64,000 bases of DNA from Tethybacter castelli (GTDB lineage Bacteria; Pseudomonadota; Gammaproteobacteria; Tethybacterales; Tethybacteraceae): contig JAZHEJ010000039.1 of assembly GCA_036679665.1 (NCBI GenBank), forward strand, positions 62,001 through 126,000. The letters run 5' to 3'. Each line of letters starts with the position of its first letter. Position 1 is the first letter of the stretch. Below the pieces are notes generated by a model, which did no database searches, was not told the origin of the DNA, and saw nothing but the letters and a program-made list of their open reading frames with translations. The translations under genes and the position numbers were made by a program. Positions 1 through 9,584 of this stretch are shown here, piece after piece.

Positions 1-1170
1 CTGTCTGAAGGCTACTTTACCTACGATCCGGGGTTTGTTTCTACAGCTAGCTGTACATCCGATATTACTTATATAGATGGTGACAAGGGGGTCTTGTTAC
101 ATCGCGGTTATGCGATTGAAGAACTAGTCGCAAAAAAGACTTACATGGAAGTTGCGTATCTGCTTTTACACGGAGAGCTACCCAATGTAAAACAAAGAAA
201 AGTGTTTATACGTGATGTTCAGCACCACACTTTGGTATCAGAACGCGTCGCCCATTTTATTCATGGCTTTGATGCATCTGCCCATCCGATGGCATTGCTG
301 ATTTCGCTAACTGGCGCACTGGCGGCTTTTTATCATGAAACCACTGACATTTCCAGCCCGGAAATGCGCTATGACAATTCATTGCGGCTGATCGCCAAAG
401 TTGCCACTTTAGCCGCGATGAGCTACAAGTACAGTATTGGCGGCGCTTTTATGTATCCGCAAAATCATCTTTCCTATACTGAGAACATCTTGCATATGAT
501 GTTCGCTAAGCCATCTGAAGAATACAAAATTGATCGCATGACAGTGAAGGCTCTTGAAGCGATATTGATTTTGCATGCGGACCATGAACAAAATGCTTCA
601 ACCTCCACGGTGCGTCTTACTGGTTCTACCAACGCCAATCCTTTTGCCTGTATTTCAGCAGGAATCGCTTCATTATGGGGACCTGCGCATGGTGGAGCCA
701 ATGAGGCTGTGCTCAAGATGCTTAACGAAATAGGTACGGTGGATAAAATTCCCTCCTATATCAAAATGGTGCGCGATAAATCAAGCGGAAAGCGTTTGAT
801 GGGCTTCGGACACCGTGTATATAAAAATTATGATCCGCGCGCTAAGGTTATGCGCAAAATCTGCCACAATATACTAAAGCATTTAGGCAAAGAAAATGAC
901 GAAAGGTTAAAGGTTGCGATGGAACTGGAAAAAATCGCGCTAAGTGACAACTATTTCGTAAAGCGCAACCTTTATCCGAATGTGGATTTTTATTCGGGGA
1001 TTGTGCTAAGTGCGATTGGAATTCCTGTTTCAATGTTTACAGCGATATTTGCGATCGCTCGCACAGTTGGTTGGGTCAGCCACTGGAGAGAACTTCATGA
1101 TGATCCTGAATTTCGAATTGGACGCCCGCGTCAGTTATACCAAGGTATGCGTAAGCGTTCGCTTAAATAA
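1..1170 (+). CDS. gltA: Citrate synthase, 5' end cut off by the window edge
   Basis: Condenses acetyl-CoA and oxaloacetate to citrate, the entry step of the TCA cycle, in the cytoplasm. The frame is open from base 1 and already inside the conserved N-terminal part ([13 protein letters not shown], then [18 protein letters not shown]), so roughly the first 35-40 residues lie outside the window. The catalytic residues are visible: His in [10 protein letters not shown] (about residue 230 counted from base 1), His in [13 protein letters not shown] (about 271) and Asp in NVDFYSG (about 329). The end [12 protein letters not shown] matches the family C terminus. sucA follows after 28 bases on the same strand, so the two are probably co-transcribed; the sdh genes often found between them are absent. 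Identification is secure; the start is not visible. Confidence 0.97.
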   Translation: MSEGYFTYDPGFVSTASCTSDITYIDGDKGVLLHRGYAIEELVAKKTYMEVAYLLLHGELPNVKQRKVFIRDVQHHTLVSERVAHFIHGFDASAHPMALLISLTGALAAFYHETTDISSPEMRYDNSLRLIAKVATLAAMSYKYSIGGAFMYPQNHLSYTENILHMMFAKPSEEYKIDRMTVKALEAILILHADHEQNASTSTVRLTGSTNANPFACISAGIASLWGPAHGGANEAVLKMLNEIGTVDKIPSYIKMVRDKSSGKRLMGFGHRVYKNYDPRAKVMRKICHNILKHLGKENDERLKVAMELEKIALSDNYFVKRNLYPNVDFYSGIVLSAIGIPVSMFTAIFAIARTVGWVSHWRELHDDPEFRIGRPRQLYQGMRKRSLK

Positions 1171-1198
1171 CCAAGTTCGTAGGTAGCATGATTTTGAA

Positions 1199-3973
1199 AT
1201 GACCGCAGATAAAGATACTATCTCCACAGCTATGAACGACGCTATATCCGGCGCCAATTTGCCGTATATGGAAGCACTGTACGCCAGGTATCAATCCGAC
1301 CCTGCCAGTGTGGATGCGCAATGGCGCTCGTTGTTTGCCAATGGGCTAGACAGTGGAAATACCGAAACTCATTTATTGCCGGTGGCACATAGTGATATCG
1401 AAGGTCAATTAGCGGTATCGCGTCTGGTCGACAGCTATCGGGCGCTAGGATGTCGAAGCGCCAAAATCGATCCTTTGCAGATTGATGAACGCAAGCCTGA
1501 TCCGGCTTTGTCGCTGAGTAATCACGGTCTTTCAGATAATGAACTAGACAAGCGGTATGTCTCAGATATCCCCGGCTTAGCGAGCGCGAAACTGCGTGAT
1601 ATTTTAGAGGCATTACAAACCACTTATTGTGGAACGATCACTGCTGAGTTTATGCATATCTCCAATCAACAGGAGCGTCAGTGGTTCATCAAGCAATATG
1701 AAGCACGTCGTGCTGATCCGCGTTGCAGCAAGCAAGAAAAACTTGATTTGCTTGAGAGGATGATTTCCGCCGACGCGCTCGAAAATTACATCAATACCCG
1801 TTTTACCGGGCAAAAGCGTTTTTCATTGGAAGGCGGAGACGCGCTTGTCCCAATGATGGACGTGCTATCAAAACAAGCGGCAAAAAATAACATCAAAGAA
1901 GTTTGTATCGGAATGGCCCATCGCGGCAGACTCAATCTTCTTATCAACTTGTTAGGTAAGAGTCCGCACACTTTGTTTGAAGAATTTGAAGGCAAATTCA
2001 AGATTGGTCCTAATTCTTCAGGTGACGTCAAATACCACATGGGTTTTTCCGCCAATCTTGACTACCAGGGAAATTTAATGCATATGGCATTGTCTTTCAA
2101 TCCTTCTCATCTAGAGATTGTTAACCCGGTTGTAGAAGGTTCTGTATGGGCTCGTCAGGCGCGTCGTAAGGACACAACCGGCAAAGATGTTTTGGCGATA
2201 CTGATTCACGGCGACGCCGCACTAGCCGGGCAGGGCATAACTATGGAAACGCTCAATATGTCGCAGACCCGTGGCTATTCGACGGGAGGAACGATTCACG
2301 TCACAGTCAATAATCAGGTTGGATTTACCACCTCTGAAATCTGTGACGCTCGTTCGACTTACTGGTGTACTGACTTGGCTAAGATGTCCGAATGCCCGGT
2401 GTTACATGTCAACGGTAATGACCCGGAAGCATGTATGTACGCGGTAATTCTAGCGGTGGATTATCGCAATCAGTTTGGCAAAGACATATTTATCGATTTG
2501 GTTTGCTATCGTCGCCATGGTCATAATGAGCAAGACGAGCCGAAGGTAACCCAGCCATACATGTATAGCATAATTTCCAAATTGTCAAATCCAGCCCACG
2601 AGTATGCCAAACAGCTATTTGCTGAAGGAGTAATCAGTGACGGTACCGAACAAAACATGCGCGATGAGTATGTCGCCAAGCTTGTGGCGGGCACGCCTGC
2701 CAACCCGCTGGCCACCGAAGCTACGATAAGCGATTTTGTCGATTGGTCGAAATATTCGCAAAACAAAGCCGATTGGGATATCCATTCCGATACCACGATC
2801 AGTAAAGCTGATTTCAAGCGGCTAGGTGAGAAGCTTTCTCAGGTGCCGGATGGCTTTATACCTCATTCGCGCGTGCAAAAAATTATTAGCAACCGTGCGG
2901 AAATGGCGGCGGGCAAACAGTCGGTGGACTGGGGGATGGCCGAAAATCTCGCCTATGCCTCATTACTGGATGCCGATTATCCGGTAAGGCTGTCCGGTCA
3001 AGATATGGGGCGAGGGACATTTTTCCATCGCCATGCAATTTGGCATGATCAGCAGCGATCCAGTCGTGACGGAGGCAGATATATTCCGTTGGCCAACATC
3101 AGAGCTGATCAGCCTTATGTACATGTTATCGACTCGTTGCTATCGGAATCCGCGGTACTGGGTTTTGAATACGGAGTTACTTTGACTAGCCCGGAAACTT
3201 TGACGGTTTGGGAAGCCCAGTTTGGAGATTTTGCCAACAGTGCCCAAATCGTTATTGATCAATTTATTTCTTCAGGAGAGTTTAAATGGGGTCGGCTTAG
3301 CGGTTTGGTGTTGTTACTTCCCCATGGCTATGAAGGGCAAGGCCCGGAACATTCTTCAGCTAGACTTGAACGCTATATGCAACTTTGCGCCGAATACAAT
3401 ATGCAAGTTTGCGTTCCGTCAACCGCAGCTCAGATTTTTCATCTTTTGCGTAGGCAAATGATCAGGCCTATTCGTCGACCTTTGATTGTGATGACGCCGA
3501 AAAGCTTGTTACGCAACAAGGAAGTAGCAAGCCCGTCTGAGGATTTCATCAAGGGAGGTTTCCAGGCGCTTATTCCTGAATCTGACAGTGATATAAATCC
3601 GTCAAAAATAAAGAAATTGATCGTATGTAGCGGCAAGATTTACTATGAATTGCGATCGCTTCGCACAGAAAAAAAACAAAAAGATGTGGCGATTATTCGG
3701 CTTGAGCAACTATATCCTTTTCCACATGAACTATTCAGGAAGCAGATATCGCTTTATCGGAAAGCCAAATCTGTGCTATGGTGTCAAGAAGAGCCTGGCA
3801 ATCAAGGCGCATGGCACAGAATCCAGCATTATTTACGCAGGCATCTGGTATCCAAACAAACTTTGAGCTACGCACTACGTGCTTCATCAGCTTCTACTGC
3901 CACTGGATTAGCTACGATCCACAAGGCACAGCAACAAGAAATTCTTGAAGCCGCACTGGACACAAAGGAGTAA
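1199..3973 (+). CDS. sucA: 2-oxoglutarate dehydrogenase E1 component
   Basis: Thiamine-diphosphate-dependent decarboxylase (E1o) of the 2-oxoglutarate dehydrogenase complex. It passes a succinyl group to the lipoyl arms of SucB. The 924-residue length is normal. Typical E1o motifs occur in order: GMAHRGRLNLLINLLGK (about residue 237), SFNPSHLEIVNPVVEG, the ThDP/Mg stretch GDAALAGQGI (about 338) with IHVTVNNQVGFTTS, and CYRRHGHNEQDEP (about 436). The ATG at 1199 is used because an earlier ATG at 1189 runs at once into a stop. No strong Shine-Dalgarno is seen. The stop is 3 bases before sucB, which indicates translational coupling. No lpd (E3) gene follows, so E3 must be encoded elsewhere. Confidence 0.98.
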   Translation: MTADKDTISTAMNDAISGANLPYMEALYARYQSDPASVDAQWRSLFANGLDSGNTETHLLPVAHSDIEGQLAVSRLVDSYRALGCRSAKIDPLQIDERKPDPALSLSNHGLSDNELDKRYVSDIPGLASAKLRDILEALQTTYCGTITAEFMHISNQQERQWFIKQYEARRADPRCSKQEKLDLLERMISADALENYINTRFTGQKRFSLEGGDALVPMMDVLSKQAAKNNIKEVCIGMAHRGRLNLLINLLGKSPHTLFEEFEGKFKIGPNSSGDVKYHMGFSANLDYQGNLMHMALSFNPSHLEIVNPVVEGSVWARQARRKDTTGKDVLAILIHGDAALAGQGITMETLNMSQTRGYSTGGTIHVTVNNQVGFTTSEICDARSTYWCTDLAKMSECPVLHVNGNDPEACMYAVILAVDYRNQFGKDIFIDLVCYRRHGHNEQDEPKVTQPYMYSIISKLSNPAHEYAKQLFAEGVISDGTEQNMRDEYVAKLVAGTPANPLATEATISDFVDWSKYSQNKADWDIHSDTTISKADFKRLGEKLSQVPDGFIPHSRVQKIISNRAEMAAGKQSVDWGMAENLAYASLLDADYPVRLSGQDMGRGTFFHRHAIWHDQQRSSRDGGRYIPLANIRADQPYVHVIDSLLSESAVLGFEYGVTLTSPETLTVWEAQFGDFANSAQIVIDQFISSGEFKWGRLSGLVLLLPHGYEGQGPEHSSARLERYMQLCAEYNMQVCVPSTAAQIFHLLRRQMIRPIRRPLIVMTPKSLLRNKEVASPSEDFIKGGFQALIPESDSDINPSKIKKLIVCSGKIYYELRSLRTEKKQKDVAIIRLEQLYPFPHELFRKQISLYRKAKSVLWCQEEPGNQGAWHRIQHYLRRHLVSKQTLSYALRASSASTATGLATIHKAQQQEILEAALDTKE

Positions 3974-3976
3974 ATT

Positions 3977-5497
3977 ATGACAGATGTCACTGTTCCTGAA
4001 TTAGCTGAATCAATTACTGAAGCATCTATTGATACTTGGCGAGTAGGTGTTGGTGACGAAGTTAGTGCCGGCCAGGTTATTGTTACGATTGAAACAGATA
4101 AAGTCGTACTCGAAGTGCCTGCGCCTGTGGCAGGAATTATCAGCGAAATAAGCAAGCAAGCAAGTAGTGATGTGACCAGCGGTGAATTGATCGCTAAAAT
4201 TGCCGCGGGCAAGCAAAATAAGGATACTCCCAATTCTCGTCCGCCAGAGGTTACAGATGATCAGCAGGTTGCTCAGAAGCCAGAAGCGGCAAGCGAACCC
4301 GCAGGAAAAACGGTTGAGGTTAAAGTTCCGGAGCTTGCCGAATCTGTATCTGAAGCTTCAATTGCAGAATGGATTAAGCAACCAAATGATTATGTCAACG
4401 CTGGCGACGAAATAGTCAAAATCGAAACCGACAAAGTTGTGCTCGACGTTCCAGCTCCTGAATCCGGGGTACTGCAGCAGCACGAAGTGGCAGTTGGCGC
4501 TGACGTAACTAGCGGCCAATTGTTAGTCCAGATCATTGCTGCGCCGAAACCAAGTGCCGAGGAGGCTCCTGTTGCACCCACCGCAACTCAATCAAAGCCA
4601 GAGGCGGTTAATCCTGCGGCACGCAAAATCGCAACCGAAGCCGGCATTGAACTTAGCAAGGTGGCAGGATCCGGCAAAGATGGCAGAGTGACCAAAGGAG
4701 ATGTTCTTGACGCCATAGGTGATAAAGACACAAGTGCCACCATAGTGCCAGCGCCAGTCAAAACCTTCGTGAACGAGCATGTGAGTATTGAAGGCACGCG
4801 TAAGGTAGAGCGTCAAAAGATGAGCAAATTGCGTAGTAGGGTGGCCGAACGCTTGCTTAGTTCACAGCAACAAACTGCGATGCTCAGTACTTTCAATGAA
4901 GTTGATATGTCAGCGGTGATAAATATTCGCAAAGAGTACCGCGAAATATTTGAAAAGCGTCACGGCGTAAAACTGGGATTTATGTCATTTTTCGTCAAAG
5001 CCGCCGCCGCCGCACTACGTCAGTTTCCGATCGTCAATGCGCAGATCGACGGTTCGGATATTGTTTATCATGATTATTGCGATATCGGCATAGCAGTGGG
5101 ATCATCCCGTGGTCTTGTGGTGCCAGTATTGCGTAATGCGGAAACGATGTCTATGGCAACCGTTGAACGGCAGATTGCAGATTTTGGTCAACGCGCCAAA
5201 GATGGCAAATTGACTATTGATGAACTGAGCGGAGGAACTTTTACGATCACTAATGGCGGTGTTTTTGGTTCCATGCTTTCAACACCGATTATCAATCCTC
5301 CTCAAAGTGCAATACTAGGCGTCCATGCCACGAAAGAAAGACCCGTGGCTCTTAATAGCCAGGTTGTGGTTAGGCCAATGAATTATTTGGCTTTGTCGTA
5401 TGATCATCGTCTGATAGACGGACGCGATGCGGTGCTGTTTTTGGTAGCTGTAAAAGAAGCATTAGAGGAGCCAGTGCGAGTCATTTTAGAAGTTTAA
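3977..5497 (+). CDS. sucB: 2-oxoglutarate dehydrogenase E2 (dihydrolipoyl succinyltransferase) with two lipoyl domains
   Basis: Core acyltransferase of the 2-oxoglutarate dehydrogenase complex; transfers succinyl from lipoyl-lysine to CoA. Domains in order: lipoyl domain 1 (about residues 2-77, lipoyl Lys42 in ETDKVVLEV); a short acidic/proline-rich linker; lipoyl domain 2 (about 113-186, Lys153 in ETDKVVLDV); an Ala/Pro linker; an E1/E3-binding domain (about 211-247, [15 protein letters not shown]); and the catalytic domain ending with [12 protein letters not shown] (His and Asp of the active site, about 475). At 506 residues it is about 100 longer than the E. coli protein, which has one lipoyl domain; the extra domain accounts for this. 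The domain ETDKVVLxV signature and neighbouring sucA argue for SucB rather than the pyruvate E2. Confidence 0.96.
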   Translation: MTDVTVPELAESITEASIDTWRVGVGDEVSAGQVIVTIETDKVVLEVPAPVAGIISEISKQASSDVTSGELIAKIAAGKQNKDTPNSRPPEVTDDQQVAQKPEAASEPAGKTVEVKVPELAESVSEASIAEWIKQPNDYVNAGDEIVKIETDKVVLDVPAPESGVLQQHEVAVGADVTSGQLLVQIIAAPKPSAEEAPVAPTATQSKPEAVNPAARKIATEAGIELSKVAGSGKDGRVTKGDVLDAIGDKDTSATIVPAPVKTFVNEHVSIEGTRKVERQKMSKLRSRVAERLLSSQQQTAMLSTFNEVDMSAVINIRKEYREIFEKRHGVKLGFMSFFVKAAAAALRQFPIVNAQIDGSDIVYHDYCDIGIAVGSSRGLVVPVLRNAETMSMATVERQIADFGQRAKDGKLTIDELSGGTFTITNGGVFGSMLSTPIINPPQSAILGVHATKERPVALNSQVVVRPMNYLALSYDHRLIDGRDAVLFLVAVKEALEEPVRVILEV

Positions 5498-5545
5498 TTT
5501 CGTATCTATGGAATAAAACTTCCTCAGTTAACTGATTAGGTAATA

Positions 5546-6418
5546 ATGGATGCACACAAGGGTAATTCACCATTTGCCGTATTGGAGATATCTGAAAATG
5601 CTTCTGATGCACAAATAAAGAAAGCTTACCGTCGTTTGGCGTTACGGTATCACCCTGACCGTAATCTTAATGAAGAAGCGGAAAAAAAATTTAAGCAGAT
5701 TCAAGTATGCTATCAACTGCTCAAAACTCCATCCAGCCGTGACACAATCAGAAAAATATTACAGTTACGGCGAAGTCAAGGGACAGGGCACGGTTTTGAA
5801 ACCGGGTATAAACCTTACGGCAGAAATTCGGAAGATCACGATTTTGATCAAGGTTTCACAACTGTGGCACGCTACGGATGGCGGGACGGTTTACGCAATT
5901 TGTGGTATGAATTTTTATTGGGTATCTCGATTACCTTTCGAATTGAACGCGTTCCAGTCAAGATGTTATTTTTCTTGCCGGTTATGCTCATTGCTCACAC
6001 GATCAACAACGATGGTGAACAACTTGCGGTGTCGCAAGTTGTTTTGGCCGTCTTACAAGCATTCATTGGCGCTTGGATAGCTGATATCTTTTTACAAATC
6101 GGCATGAAGCACGATCGTTGGCTATTGCGAGCGATGGTAAATAAATACCTTACCTACATCTTGTTTTTGATAGTGTTCATGCTATTTTTCTGGATTTGGT
6201 TGCACGGTACCAACTTGGGAATACAAACCAGATCTTTCATTATCGACATGTTCGATTTTGATTTGGATAAACTTTGGTCTTTGTCGTTGTTGTTACTATT
6301 GGTAGGTACGAGTGCTTGGATAGTTTTTTGTTTTATGTTCGACAAGTACCACCCGATTTGGGAGAGTATAACCGTGTGTTTGATTACGGCAGGAATTGAG
6401 TACTGGGTGATTTTTTAA
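5546..6418 (+). CDS. J-domain protein with about five C-terminal membrane segments
   Basis: The N-terminal 70 residues are a clear J domain: FAVLEISENASDAQIKKAY, then helix II and the HPD loop in RYHPDRN, then helix III EEAEKKFKQIQ. J domains stimulate the ATPase of a DnaK-type Hsp70, so this protein probably recruits Hsp70 to the inner membrane. Residues 71-135 are hydrophilic with no Gly/Phe-rich or zinc-finger region, so it is not DnaJ itself. From about residue 138 there are four or five hydrophobic segments (for example MLFFLPVMLIAH, ILFLIVFMLFFWIWL, LWSLSLLLLLVG). DjlA has the opposite order (membrane anchor first, J domain last). I do not recognise a named family. It lies 48 bases after sucB and may share its transcript. 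Confidence 0.8.
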   Translation: MDAHKGNSPFAVLEISENASDAQIKKAYRRLALRYHPDRNLNEEAEKKFKQIQVCYQLLKTPSSRDTIRKILQLRRSQGTGHGFETGYKPYGRNSEDHDFDQGFTTVARYGWRDGLRNLWYEFLLGISITFRIERVPVKMLFFLPVMLIAHTINNDGEQLAVSQVVLAVLQAFIGAWIADIFLQIGMKHDRWLLRAMVNKYLTYILFLIVFMLFFWIWLHGTNLGIQTRSFIIDMFDFDLDKLWSLSLLLLLVGTSAWIVFCFMFDKYHPIWESITVCLITAGIEYWVIF

Positions 6419-6475
6419 GCATTTTGATATGTTAGGGTAAAGTCATAAGCAACGATAAATTAGCTGCGACATACT

Positions 6476-6504
6476 TTGTTGTATTATTACTAGTGAGATA
6501 ATAT
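6476..6504 (+). promoter_or_regulatory. Possible sigma-70 promoter upstream of fur-lolA-rarA-rpe
   Basis: TTGTTG (6476-6481) and TAATAT (6499-6504) are separated by 17 bases, 20 bases before the fur start codon, in a 106-base A+T-rich gap. The stretch GAGATAATATTCGATA overlapping the -10 resembles part of a Fur box, which would fit autoregulation, but the match is partial. Read by eye only. Confidence 0.3.
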
Positions 6505-6524
6505 TCGATACCTACTGACTATAG

Positions 6525-7015
6525 ATGAATATCAAGCGACTACTTGCTGACAACGGAGTGCGGATAACGCAACACCGTATTGCTATCGCGAAAATACTGG
6601 CTAATTCTTCCACCTCATTGGATGCTAGAAGAATATACAAACGCCTGAGTCAACAACGCCAGGATATTGGAATTGCAAGCGTTTACCGTAATCTTGCCTT
6701 GTTTGAGAAATCCGGTATCATCAATCGGCAACCGTTGCCAATTTAATCAGCGAGTTATCGATAGTAACGGAGAAATTAGTTTATCAACAGGAAGGTTGGC
6801 TTATCAACGACCCGACANNNNNNNNNNATTATTGGCTTGCCAAGCCATCGCAAGGGCATGTTGTATGTTCGCATTGTGGCAAAACCGAGGAAATAGGACA
6901 ATTTCCTGAACTTGAGCATTTTCGCGAAGCGATTACTTCGCATAGCAAATTTGCTACCAAAAGTCAGGATCTGTATATTATTGCCGGTTGCCGCAATAAG
7001 CCGAAATGCGGCTAA
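6525..7015 (+). CDS. fur: Fur-family transcriptional regulator, interrupted by an assembly gap
   Basis: Metal-responsive repressor of the Fur superfamily (Fur, Zur or PerR). The first 72 codons (6525-6740) give the winged-helix DNA-binding domain, with ITQHRIAIAKIL and the recognition helix region GIASVYRNLALFEKSGII. The dimerisation/metal domain resumes at 6830 with YWLAKPSQGHVVCSHCGKTE (a CxxC pair) and ends at 7015 with a second cysteine pair, CRNKPKC. Between them are 77 bases copied from lolA plus ten Ns. This is most likely a scaffolding artefact and the gene is probably intact in the organism; the missing piece must be 1 mod 3 bases long to join the frames. The stop overlaps the lolA start by 10 bases. 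The subtype cannot be decided because the gap removes part of the metal-site region. Confidence 0.8.
6741..6827. other. Assembly artefact: 77-base copy of lolA sequence plus ten Ns inside fur
   Basis: Bases 6741-6817 are identical to 7122-7198 inside lolA, and 6818-6827 are N. The identity stops exactly at 6741 (preceding base a versus c) and at the Ns. 77 is a standard de Bruijn k-mer size, so this looks like a contig end carrying one shared k-mer followed by a scaffold join. The reading frame that crosses it (6667-6909) is not a gene. Confidence 0.9.
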
Positions 7016-7629
7016 TTTTCGGATATCTCATCTTGTGGATGCCATTTGCCTTGGCGGCGGAACCTGTGACCATTGCTCAACTTGAAGGATATATTCTTTC
7101 ATTAGATCAGACAGAATTCGCATTTAATCAGCGAGTTATCGATAGTAACGGAGAAATTAGTTTATCAACAGGAAGGTTGGCTTATCAACGACCCGACATG
7201 TTTCGTCTCGCGTACCTGGCTCCGGATAATGTCGTTATAGTTTCAGACGGTGTGCAGGTGTGGACCTATGATGCGATTTTGAATCAAGTGATAATTTCAG
7301 GAGCTGAAAATTCACAAGCAGCCAAAGGCTTTTTGGCGATAATATCACGCGACGATCTTAATACTGACTTCGAGCTAGGTATAGAAATAGGCCAAGAAGC
7401 CCAACTAGACTGGTTACTGATAACACCATTTGATAAAGATTTTTTCCAGTTTGAAAACTGTGCGATCGGTTTTGATAAATCAGGCACCATAGCCCAACTG
7501 CGTTTACAGGATGTGCTCGGAAATGAAATTGAAGCGATGTTTTCTGAAGTAACGACTGCCAACTTAGATCCATCGCTGTTTTCTTTTAAAATCCCTGATG
7601 GAGCAGAAATTATTCAAGACGGCAGCTGA
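7006..7629 (+). CDS. lolA: Outer-membrane lipoprotein carrier protein LolA
   Basis: Periplasmic chaperone that takes lipoproteins released by LolCDE and delivers them to LolB at the outer membrane. A signal peptide of about 18 residues is visible (hydrophobic core LIFGYLILWMPFALAA, cleavage likely before EPVT). The mature part has the family pattern FNQRV, GRLAYQRPDMFRLAY, VSDGVQVWTYD and LNQV. The length of 207 residues is normal. The start overlaps the end of fur by 10 bases and the 3' end overlaps rarA by 32 bases. The lolA copy of the 77-base repeat (7122-7198) sits in frame inside a well-conserved stretch, so lolA itself is intact. Confidence 0.9.
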   Translation: MRLIFGYLILWMPFALAAEPVTIAQLEGYILSLDQTEFAFNQRVIDSNGEISLSTGRLAYQRPDMFRLAYLAPDNVVIVSDGVQVWTYDAILNQVIISGAENSQAAKGFLAIISRDDLNTDFELGIEIGQEAQLDWLLITPFDKDFFQFENCAIGFDKSGTIAQLRLQDVLGNEIEAMFSEVTTANLDPSLFSFKIPDGAEIIQDGS

Positions 7630-8899
7630 CAAGCCTTTAGCTGATCGGTTGCGTCCTGAAAACTGGAAAGATTATGTCGGGCAACGACATTTGTTTGGCC
7701 AAGCGGTGGCTCTAGCGAACAAGCCTCTCCATTCGTTTGTATTATGGGGACCGCCAGGATGCGGTAAAACAACTTTAGCACGTCTATACGGCAAGCAATT
7801 TGCTACGAAGATTGAAGCGGTGTCTCCAGCTCGCGACGGAATTAAGGAGCTAAAAGCATGTCAAAAGCGCGCGCAAACAAGGCTGCAAGAACAAGGTGGC
7901 ACCACAGTCGTGATCGTTGACGAAATACATCGGTTTAATAAATTACAGCAGGATTATTTTTTACCGCATGTAGAAGCAGGTACTTTTACACTGATAGGCA
8001 CTACAACCGAGAATCCTTCTTTCGAAATTACTTCGTCATTGCTGTCGCGGATGACGGTTTACCAGTTAAATCCGTTATCTACCGATGAGCTTGGTATCCT
8101 ACTGCGTAGATACATCGAAATTGTGAAAATCAACATTACTTCGAAAGCAACCCAAGCGTTGCTTGAATTTGCCGACGGAGATGCGCGTCGTCTGTTTAAC
8201 CTTCTAGAACAGTTACCGACAACCAATCATACTGTGAACATTGAAGACATTGCGGAACTGGCGATTGCCCGGCAGCGTCGTTTTGATAAAAAAGGTGATG
8301 TTTTTTACGATCAGATATCAGCGATGATCAAATCTGTGCGCGGTTCAGATCCTAATGCTTCGCTTTATTGGTTTAACCGTATGCTCGATAGCGGAGCGGA
8401 TCCGACTTATCTATCGCGACGTTTAATTCGATTAGCTACCGAAGATATCGGTTTAGCCGATTCGCAAGCTTTATCAGTAGCGATAGATGCTGATTCTCAA
8501 TATCGCTTGCTCGGCTCGCCAGAGGGTGAATTGGGTTTGGCGATGGCGGTAATTTATCTTGCTTGCTCGCCCAAGAGCAATGCTGTGTATCTTGCGCAAA
8601 AACGAACAATGGAAGCTGTCCGTAAGGATCGATCGTTACCCGTCCCCTCACATTTACGTAACGCTCCGACTAAACTACTAAAACAGATCGGCAATAGCAA
8701 GAATTATCGTTACTCGCATGACGAACCACATGGATACGCCGCTGCTGAAAACTACTGGCCAGATAAAATGAAACCTATTGATGCTTACCAGCCAACCTCA
8801 CGTGGATTCGAGCAAACGATTTCCAAGCGTATTAGCGCATTGCAAAAATTAGACGCGAAGGCAAAATCTAACAAACTTCGAAAACATGACAACAAATAG
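7598..8899 (+). CDS. rarA: Replication-associated recombination protein A (AAA+ ATPase)
   Basis: RarA/MgsA, a clamp-loader-like AAA+ ATPase acting at stalled replication forks and single-strand gaps. Visible motifs: RPENWKDYVGQRHLFG at the N terminus, Walker A GPPGCGKTT (about residue 51), Walker B VVIVDEIHRF (about 104), sensor 1 GTTTENPSFE, arginine-finger region SSLLSRM, and the C-terminal tetramerisation part with RLATEDIGLAD. The 433-residue length is normal. The ATG at 7598 lies inside lolA; it gives the usual short N terminus before PLADRLRP. The order lolA-rarA-serS is common in gammaproteobacteria; here rpe and an ABC ATPase are inserted before serS. Confidence 0.96.
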   Translation: MEQKLFKTAADKPLADRLRPENWKDYVGQRHLFGQAVALANKPLHSFVLWGPPGCGKTTLARLYGKQFATKIEAVSPARDGIKELKACQKRAQTRLQEQGGTTVVIVDEIHRFNKLQQDYFLPHVEAGTFTLIGTTTENPSFEITSSLLSRMTVYQLNPLSTDELGILLRRYIEIVKINITSKATQALLEFADGDARRLFNLLEQLPTTNHTVNIEDIAELAIARQRRFDKKGDVFYDQISAMIKSVRGSDPNASLYWFNRMLDSGADPTYLSRRLIRLATEDIGLADSQALSVAIDADSQYRLLGSPEGELGLAMAVIYLACSPKSNAVYLAQKRTMEAVRKDRSLPVPSHLRNAPTKLLKQIGNSKNYRYSHDEPHGYAAAENYWPDKMKPIDAYQPTSRGFEQTISKRISALQKLDAKAKSNKLRKHDNK

Positions 8900-9557
8900 C
8901 CTGCAAATTGCTGCTAGCATTCTTGCTGCAGATTTATGCAAATTACAAGAAGAGATTGAAAGAGCCATTGAGGCCGGTATCTCATGGTTGCATGTTGATA
9001 TTATGGACGGCAATTATGTACCTTCAATCAGTTTTGGAGCAAATATGGTTAAGCTAGTCAAAGAATGTGCACCGACTTGCGTATGTGATGTACACCTGAT
9101 GATTGAGGCTCCAGAAAAACATATTTCTGCGTTTCTTGACGCTGGAGCAAATATAGTTTCATTTCATCCGGAAACCACCCGGCGGACATTTCAATGCATC
9201 GCGGATATTCACAGTCAAGGTGCTAAGGCGGGGTTGGCTTTATCGCCTGGAATTCCATTAGCGATGGCAAAGCCTGTTATCACCAAACTAGACATGTTGT
9301 TGATTATGACTGTTGAACCGGGGTTTGGCGGACAAGTATTCATCGAAGAAATGGTTGATAAGGTAACGCAAGCAAGGGTTTTGCTTACTGAGTTAGATAG
9401 TGAAGCTCGACTTGAAGTAGACGGTGGGATCAGCGCAGACAATATCTTGAAGCTACAAAAAGTCGGTGCCGACACTTTTGTGGCCGGATCAAGCCTGTTC
9501 AACAAAGGCAACTTAGCGGCTAATTATGATTCGTTGCGCAATAGCTTGGCAAGATAG
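8886..9557 (+). CDS. rpe: Ribulose-phosphate 3-epimerase
   Basis: Interconverts ribulose 5-phosphate and xylulose 5-phosphate in the pentose phosphate pathway. It is a (beta/alpha)8 barrel with the family motifs IAASILAADLCKL (N terminus), HVDIMDGNYVPSISFG, CDVHLMIEAPE, MTVEPGFGGQ and EVDGGISADN, which carry the metal-binding His and Asp residues. The 223-residue length is normal. It overlaps rarA by 14 bases on the same strand, so the fur-lolA-rarA-rpe run is probably one transcript. Confidence 0.96.
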   Translation: MTTNSLQIAASILAADLCKLQEEIERAIEAGISWLHVDIMDGNYVPSISFGANMVKLVKECAPTCVCDVHLMIEAPEKHISAFLDAGANIVSFHPETTRRTFQCIADIHSQGAKAGLALSPGIPLAMAKPVITKLDMLLIMTVEPGFGGQVFIEEMVDKVTQARVLLTELDSEARLEVDGGISADNILKLQKVGADTFVAGSSLFNKGNLAANYDSLRNSLAR

Positions 9558-9584
9558 CTTTTTCTGCATTACAATTCTGAATGT

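Noticed and set aside
5670..6080. A 136-codon frame overlapping the J-domain gene in another frame
   Set aside because: The J-domain frame has clear motifs over the same bases; the alternative has none.
6667..6909. An 80-codon open frame across the fur gap
   Set aside because: It runs through ten Ns and the misplaced lolA copy, so it is a by-product of the scaffold join.
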